From the NCBI GenBank assembly GCA_015680685.1, contig MNCI01033474.1, forward strand, positions 678,009-742,008: a stretch of 64,000 nt of DNA, given 5' to 3'. Position 1 is the first letter of the stretch. The number at the start of each line of letters is the position of its first letter. The notes beneath the pieces are model-generated. The model was given only the letters and a program-made list of their open reading frames with translations, ran no database searches and was not told the origin of the DNA. Below, piece after piece: positions 57,392 through 64,000 of this stretch. The DNA comes from Gnetum montanum (lineage: Eukaryota > Streptophyta > Gnetopsida > Gnetales > Gnetaceae). A program made the position numbers and the translations under genes.

Positions 57392-60088
57392 GCCCCTAAA
57401 AGAGGATAGCAAGGAGGATCCTCTTAGGGTGCATCCAAATGGCCAAGGATAGGAACATACAGAATAGGAGGCATAATCATTCAGCATTTAGCATTCATCA
57501 GGAACCTCCTATTACTGTGCAATCGGAACATGCCAAAGGAGGAGATGGCAGAGCACCTGAATAGGGACAACATCTCACATTATCTCTGAAATGTGTTCAA
57601 GCAATTCATGAAAGGTCCACATTAGCAGCTATGATTGTGAAACTCAACTTTGGAAATTTTATTGAATTTTCTCCTGAAGTAGTTAGGGACCAACTTTAAG
57701 GGTCCCCACTATGGCCTATCCTCTCTGAAAGTGATGATTGGTACCTAGGAGAGATGTACCAATTTTGGAACAATAAAGAAAAATAAACCACCATTGATGT
57801 TGGTGGTGTTTCTATTGATTTCTTTGCCAAAGCCATTTCAGAGGTGTTGAATCTTCCAAATATAGGGCTAAAAGTTGCTCACTTGTCCACTCATTTTGAT
57901 GCAAATGTATGGAAGATATGGTGGAAAAGGGCATACAACAAGGAAGACAAAGCATATGGAGAGTTGACACTTGAAGAGGAAATCTACCTCAAAATCAGCA
58001 CATATCACATCTTCCCCACGAAGGGATTAAATAGAATTTTCACATATGTGGCTAGAGGAAGTGCCATCCTGATGGGAAAGGTTAATGCCAACCTATCCCA
58101 TCTATATCTTACAAAAATTTTCAGGTGGTTTGAAGAATGTAAGATGGGTAAGTCTATGTTGCCCTTCTCCTATCTCATTAGGAAGCTATGCCGACATGCT
58201 GGAATTTTACGGTACATCAATGATATTCCTAGAAAGGCCCAAAATGCTTCATTTGCTAAATTACTAAAGCCACTAGCCCCAAGGAAAAGTGCTGGTGAGA
58301 CACAGGAGCCAGAGAAAGAATAGGAAGTAAGACCTAGCACACAAATTACAGGTGAGCAAGACCAACCACCACTACCACCGCAGGACTATCGACCGTCGAT
58401 GAGCCATCTCAGAGCCATCACTGAAATGGTTAGTTGGGGAAGCCATGATGAGGCGAATCTCTTTAGGGTCATTGATGATGTTGTAAGATCCATGGTCTCA
58501 ATTGATCGTGCATGGGGAAAGGTATCTATCCAAATAGCAGAAGGGGAATCACACTGGTCATAATAGATCTTTGGGAACGCTACATCCTTTCAAGTGCAAT
58601 TAGAATAGGGTGAAGGCACCATAGTAGTGGTCATGTAGAGGGAGCTACAGAAGTGGTCATAGACCACATAAAATAGTTATTTAATGTTCCTATTGTGCCA
58701 CCAGTAGATTTTACAAGAGAACACAATGATCAAACTTTTGTCAGTTCCTCGATGACTCCTGCAAAGAATGAGGATGTTCTAGATTGGTTGCTGTAGAAAG
58801 GGCAAGTAATGATGTCCCTATTTTACATCCCTCAAGATGTCATAGAACCTTAGTTAGACCTCATCTCCACAAAAGGGAAGCTAGTCATGGTAGAGGTTAG
58901 GGCTGAGCATTTGGAGGAGGAGTTAAAAAGACTCCAAGAAAGGCTCGTCACCCTACAAGCTGCATAGAAAGATCCATCCCAATTTATCGCTACAAACTAG
59001 CTAGAGTCCTTCCAAATAGAGTAACTAAATAAATTGCTAGCAAAGAATAAAAGAGTGGTAGAGGAAAAAGAGAAGGCCGATTAGGATGCTTCTAAGGTAC
59101 AAGCTGAAACATATGCACATGCCAAAGCACTCAAGGCCTTACAAGAGGAAAATAAACAACTTGTTGCTGACAATATCTGGTTAACTACAGTGGAAAAACA
59201 AAAGAATGTTCTCAAAGAAAATTTTTAGCAATTGTAGGAACAATTAATAAGGATAAACTAGGACATGAATCACTTGGCCAGAGAAAATAGAACCCTCTCA
59301 ATGGAGGAGGTACGTGTGATCCATCAAAAGATGGCAATTGAAATAAGTGCATGGTAGAACAAGGCCAAGCGACACGAGAAGCTCAAAGAGCACTTTAGAG
59401 ATTAGGTGTGGATGTATAAATAGGTGATTAAAAAAGAAATCCATATGGCCAAAGCCCACATTAACACACTTAGTGCTCAAAACGCTAATTGATGGCCCAT
59501 ATTGGATACTTATGCCTTCATCCCCAAGCAGAAGTAAAAAGCTGAGACCTGTAGATACAAGATCTCACAGAGTACATGAAGTTGGCAAACATGCATCATG
59601 TCAACTTGGCCATGTTGATAGTAGGATGCCTAAGGATAGAATTGGAAAAGTAGGTATCAACCACCTACACAAAGTATGAAATAGAATTTGCTGAGCACAA
59701 GAAGACACTGTAGAAATTATAAGTGGCAAATTTTGAATTAGAGGTGGTCACGACTAGCTACCAAGGACAAAAGGATGTTGTAGTGGATTTGGCTCGATGG
59801 CTCATGGACTACCAAGAATACAAGGATAAAGCTAGAGCCTATGAAGATAAATAATGGCTATTTGTGGCTTGGTATGTCAAGGCCAACCAGGTGTTTCTGC
59901 AATTTCCATGTCCATGGGAGGTGCTGACTCCATCAAACATTGGAGCATCAACATGGATGGCATAGGATCCTTGAAACGAAGAAGAAAAACTCTAGACACT
60001 CCTTCAGAGACATCAACTTCCAAAACTTGGAGCACAAGATAAGGGGAAGAGATCCATGAAGGAACCACTGCCACCAAGAACCACATGA
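57389..60088 (+). pseudogene. E4 ORF2: plant-transposon-protein-like domain plus coiled coil
   Basis: From ATG (57389) to TGA (60088) is 2700 bases, 900 codons, the size of the E3 frame. The first clear domain block is VLNLPNIGLKVAHLSTHFDA, then AYGELTLEEEIYLKI, YHIFPTKGLNRIFTYVARGS, then LPFSYLIRKLCRHAGI (57844-58210). This part is in a different frame from the ATG and the C-terminus, so compensating indels are present. From 58880 to 59800 it is Glu/Lys/Leu-rich coiled coil, with HAKALKALQEENKQLVADN matching E3 (HAKALKALQEENKQLV). The end reads AQDKGKRSMKEPLPPRTT. It stands where Athila-type elements carry an envelope-like 3' ORF, but no signal peptide or membrane segment is visible. Confidence 0.6.
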
Positions 60089-60260
60089 GTCCAATAAATT
60101 TTGTCTTTTGTCAATTTTGGGTATGTGTCCCAATTTTGTTTTGTTCAATTCCACACTATGGCATGAGTAATTCCTAGTTAGTCAAATAATCCCATACCTA
60201 TCCACTGTGTAATCAATCAAACCCATTTTCATTTTTTCTAACTTGAGGATGAGTTTTTAT

Positions 60261-60275
60261 TCAGTAGTGGGGGTA
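60261..60275 (+). other. Polypurine tract of E4
   Basis: TCAGTAGTGGGGGTA directly before TGATGAATTG of the 3' LTR. Confidence 0.75.
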
Positions 60276-61135
60276 TGATGAATTGTGTTTTGCCAGGCCC
60301 TGATATCGAATCCTCAATATCGGGTACACGATATCATAGCCTGGATAACGATATTGAATATAAAATATTGTGGGTCTTGTGTAAGCCTATAAATACCACA
60401 TTTAGGTGCACAAGAAGAAGAGAGGAGAGTCAGTTAGTATTAGAGTAGGATCCTTTTGTCAGTTTTCAATCCATTTCAATTTTTCCCCAGTGCATGCCAG
60501 TAGTGTGATGATTGTAATTATATAGAACCTTTATTTAAGTGTGACATACTTGGACACGCACATGATCAACAATAAAGATCAAGATTACTCCAGCATTGTA
60601 GCATTCACTTATTTTAATTATTTAATTATTATTTTTATTTATTATTTTCTTAATTAATATTTCTTTATCGTCATTTACTATTCTTGTTGTTAAATGTGGA
60701 ATGAGTATAAATTAATCATAAACATTGAAGTGTAAATACTTGGTAACCTAGTAGCATATTTAGGAGTGCTTAAGTAATGTGCGCTTGGTAATCCCAAAAG
60801 TAGTACATGAGGTCCAAGATTCATACAGATGATTAAGGATGGATGCTCATCACACTTAGGTTAGCTAGACTTTGTTTCCTATTGCTTCTTAGTCTAATCA
60901 AGATTATTTTCCATTGTCTCCAGAGTAGCCTAGTGACAGAAATCATATCATACACCTAACTCTGGACTAAAGCATACATGATAAGAGAATACTAGTCTAG
61001 GTGGGAAGATAGTGAACTACGATCAATGTGTAACTATCTAGATACCATAACTATTCCATCTGCGAAGTTCGACTGGATCATGTGTACATGCTCGTATTCG
61101 TATGGTTAAGTGTAGGGGTACCTCACCACTCATCA
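60276..61135 (+). repeat. 3' LTR of E4
   Basis: 860 bp ending CCACTCATCA, followed by ATTAT. U3 has TGATATCGA, CAATATCGG, CGATATCAT and CGATATTGA sites. TATAAATA at 60388-60395. It is nearly co-linear with the 5' LTR. Confidence 0.9.
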
Positions 61136-61140
61136 ATTAT

Positions 61141-61762
61141 AATCTTCAACTTCTATAAAGGTGACTATCTAAATCAATAGAGGGCTATGAAGGTTAAATT
61201 AGTTGTGCATGGCTCCTACTCTAGAGTCCTCTAGACAAAACATCCACATGTTCATTTTTTATACAAACTTAAATTCACAAAGGTTGTTTCATCATAGTTA
61301 ACTTTCCATCTTAGAATAAGTTGTAAAATACTTATGTTTTTATCAAATTATAGATCTTTTCATCAAATACTTTTATTAATAGGTTTTTAACCTAGGTTAA
61401 CATCCATAGGATTAGTATGTTAAATGCATGCTTATTACATAGTCACTGGTACCCAAATGTTGGAAAACTTTCTAACTTTTTATAGTTATACAAAGATTGT
61501 TATAAAATCTTTCATACCATCCAAAAGTACATAAATCAAATACATAAAATTCCATTAATTGAAACAATTCATTAAAATATTAACCATCATCTTATCCAAA
61601 CATGAATAGTTGTTATGCTAAGTTTGATTCCATTATGTACTTTAATATTCAAATAATAGAGTAATACACTTAGAAAACTTTCTCACAGTTGGAAAATTCT
61701 CAATATTTTTAGGTTTTTCATTCATAAAAATCATAAATCTAAGAATAATTGTCAATCCTTTA
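61141..61762 (-). other. Chromovirus-2 5' internal region, right of E4
   Basis: It should hold the leader and gag of the minus-strand element whose pol lies at 49590-52405. I see no readable gag domain, so it is either deleted or too decayed. A minus-strand block near 61220 reads LEDSRVGAMHN, faintly like a protease DSGA-HN motif. Confidence 0.3.
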
Positions 61763-61775
61763 GCTTTGATACCAA
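61763..61775 (-). other. Primer binding site of chromovirus-2 (initiator-Met type)
   Basis: Minus strand TTGGTATCAAAGC, one base off the core TTGGTATCAGAGC, two bases after an LTR end GGTGTTATA. It orients the LTR to its right as a 5' LTR on the minus strand. Confidence 0.7.
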
Positions 61776-61777
61776 CT

Positions 61778-64000
61778 TATAACACCAGACTAATGTGGCT
61801 TAGGATAGAAAGGCATTATTAATTAAAATAAATCAGAACTTAATCGAAAGTAAAGGATGCCAAGAAAATATAATAGAAAAAGTAGTAGGAATCTATAATA
61901 GGTGTAGAGAGGCATAAAAAGTGTAAATAAGTTATAGAAAAATATTTTAAATAATTCAAATAAATCCTTACATACAAAACCTAACTTGTTCACTATGTAG
62001 AAAGAAGTTTGATAACCTAATGCCCCAACCAAAACTACAAATAACAAGATATTATAAAAACAAAATAATTATTTACATGATAAATATAATCAAACATCAC
62101 AACGAAATTAGGCTCTAGAGGAAGAAAAAAATTTGAATAAAATTGCACAAAGTACCAATTATTCTTAAAGAAAAATGTCAAAGTTAGGCCTACACCAAAG
62201 GTAGGCAAGTGAAAAATCCACATAGCCAATGAAAAGACATTACATAGTATAAAAATATTAATTGATTATCAAAACTTAGAAAAATACAACAAAATTAGCA
62301 ACTTAAAAAATGCTAGAAAAATGCATAAAATCTAAATCTAAGCATCATCTTTTCTATCTATCTTATCATCCTCATAACTAACTAAGTCATATGAAAGGCA
62401 TAAAATAAAAGAGGAGGTCAATCCTAAGATTGAGTAAGAAAAAAAACTACAAAAATTTCCTAAAAGCTTTTGGAAGCATGCATTAAGGAACCATAAGAAC
62501 TTTCATAGTGGTAGATGCATCCAAAGAGTTAGTACTAAACACCCAAGCATATAAAGTTATAAAAACCAATAATAATAGTCCAAATCAAATAATAAAATAT
62601 TATCATAATATCTAAAAAGGATCCACCACCATTCCAAATCTCAAATATTATATAAACAAAAAAAAAAAAAATTCCCCCTCAGAAATATAATTTATAAAAG
62701 CATCATCAAATTTGTCAAATATTAATTTTGGTAGTTATCAAGAAATAAGACTTACATAAGAACAATCAATACTTATTGAAAAATGTGATCCACATAAGCA
62801 TCACCAAAAATATCTAAAATTTTGGTTATGCCACTTACTAAGAAATGTGACCTATGCAAGCATTGTCAAATTCAACAAAAATTAATACCAAGCACAAATT
62901 AAAAACCAAACCTTAAGTAATAAAGAAATGGATCCAATTACTTAACAAATCAAAATAGGATCTACTATTAAAAATTAGTCAAGCTAAAACTCACATTTTT
63001 CAAAATAGTTGATGTTAAGAAAAAATGCTAAAATTACAGAAAAATTAAAAACATATTATTGTCAAAAATGGATCAAAATTTTGTCAAGGTTTATAAGCTC
63101 TAGAACCAAACTTCCTAGCAAATTACTAAAATTGGAAAAGTGATAAAAAAGTGAGATCAAAAATCTTAAATTTATTCTTAGAATATAAAAATGTTTAAAA
63201 TATGATCAATTAATATTTTAAACTTTAATATACTCCTTGAACCCCTAGAAGATACATTATTGGCCATTTTCATAATTTTTAGAATCTTATATATAGGGGA
63301 TCACTTCAAAAAATTTGCTAGAAATAACACATATCAACAAATAATAACTTTGTCTTCTAGTCCATTGTTGTTTGGAAACATCTTGAATTTCAAAAATGCA
63401 AATTGTAGTCTAAAATCCTAATTGTATAATCTAGAAATTTGGAAAAAGAAAATGGGTCTAGAAGAAGTAAAATTTATTCTATAACATCTCATGCATGATA
63501 AAATAAATATAATAATATTAAATATTATAAATATGCAAAAAAAGGATCAATATGGTTGAACAACATCCCAAAACATTTAATCAAATAGTTATCCAACAAA
63601 CTAAACCAATACAAATCACATGTAAACCAAAAGCACATGTAAATAATGTTTTAAAAAACTTAAAAGTAAATAATTATAATAAATTTTTCCTATATACTTC
63701 ACAACACTATAGCTAAAAACCTTTACATGGTTGAAATCTCCAAAACAAGATCCAAACCCTAAGAAAAATCCAAGATCAATTATGAGATCCAAGAAAAACT
63801 TCAAGCAAGATTTAAAGAAAGATACTTATAGAGGCTCTAGTTAATAGCATCGATCTAGATCTATCTTTTCTCCAAATTGGTCAGATCTTCCTCTATAGCT
63901 TTATCTTCCAAATATCAACAAAGTAAATTAATGAATTCAAATAGAAGGGTTGTTAGATATGTATACTTACAAGGGCATGATAAGGTTAAAAAAAAAAGGT
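61778..64000 (-). repeat. 5' LTR of chromovirus-2, running off the right edge
   Basis: On the minus strand it ends GGTGTTATA before the primer site, like GGGGTGTTACA of chromovirus-1. The start is not in the window or not recognisable. The interior is AT-rich without coding domains. The length of at least 2.2 kb is an assumption; other sequence could begin before 64000. Confidence 0.45.

Larger units (their letters stand above)
52406..61140 (+). mobile_element. E4: complete Athila/Tat-like element with gag and ORF2, TSD ATTAT
   Basis: The element is 52411-61135 (8725 bp), with exact ATTAT at 52406-52410 and 61136-61140. The order is 5' LTR (863 bp), tRNA-Asp-type primer site, gag, a 2-kb spacer with an internal promoter, ORF2, polypurine tract and 3' LTR (860 bp). 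There is no protease, RT, RNase H or integrase. It is nested in a minus-strand chromovirus. It is the intact-boundary sister of E3. Confidence 0.9.

Overview
This window is a repeat-dominated, AT-rich stretch of nuclear DNA from a land plant, most likely a seed plant with a large genome. I see no intact host gene, no tRNA or rRNA gene, and no organelle or bacterial sequence. Almost everything recognisable is a decayed retrotransposon: Athila/Tat-like Ty3 elements, chromovirus-like Ty3 elements, Copia-like LTRs and L1-type LINEs, many nested in one another. The species cannot be fixed from the sequence alone.

The main theme is a group of five related Athila/Tat-like elements (E0-E4). Their LTRs run from TGATG to CTCATCA, share R/U5 text, and have a TATAAATA box. 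Where it survives, the primer site resembles the tRNA-Asp complement of Athila/Tat elements. None contains recognisable reverse transcriptase, RNase H or integrase. E0 (1-3405, left end outside the window) and E1 (10558-19526, target duplication AAGGG) carry Gag and/or protease. E2 (28664-33749, imperfect duplication gATGG/aATGG) keeps only gag. E3 (34234-40680, minus strand, lacking its gag N-terminus and 5' LTR) and E4 (52411-61135, duplication ATTAT) carry gag plus a second long reading frame of about 900 codons, ORF2, which looks like the 'putative plant transposon protein' domain followed by coiled coil. They look like non-autonomous (TR-GAG-like) elements mobilised by a partner outside the window.

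Layout: 1-3405 E0. 3406-7471 a minus-strand chromovirus gag and 5' LTR, cut by E0 and by solo LTR S1 (3431-5103, duplication GATAT). 7866-8480 a LINE 3' fragment. 10558-19526 E1, with a foreign insert in gag. 19827-21270 solo LTR S2 (duplication CCAAG). 22720-28170 a degenerate L1 LINE holding a solo E2-type LTR (23229-24280). 28664-33749 E2. 34234-40680 E3 (minus). 41381-41878 an isolated LTR with a Met-type primer site. 43140-46164 two Copia-like LTRs in tandem. 46200-46950 a minus-strand gag fragment. 49590-52405 minus-strand chromovirus pol, interrupted by E4 and resuming at 61141 with a primer site and LTR running off the right edge.

Three features of the Athila-like group deserve attention. 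First, the LTRs share their 3' halves but differ in U3, and each U3 type is an array of short palindromes (GCGATATCGC; a 36-bp TTACTCTAAT-ATTAGAG unit; TGATATCA variants). Second, a polypurine-tract-like motif (TTAGTNRTGGGGG) recurs at three equivalent places in all five elements. Third, E3 and E4 have an internal U3-like promoter (GATAT repeats plus a TATA-like box) upstream of ORF2, and in E4 the ORF2 start codon directly follows a splice-acceptor-like TGTAG. Coordinates of decayed domains are approximate, and identifications rest on motif reading, not on database searches.
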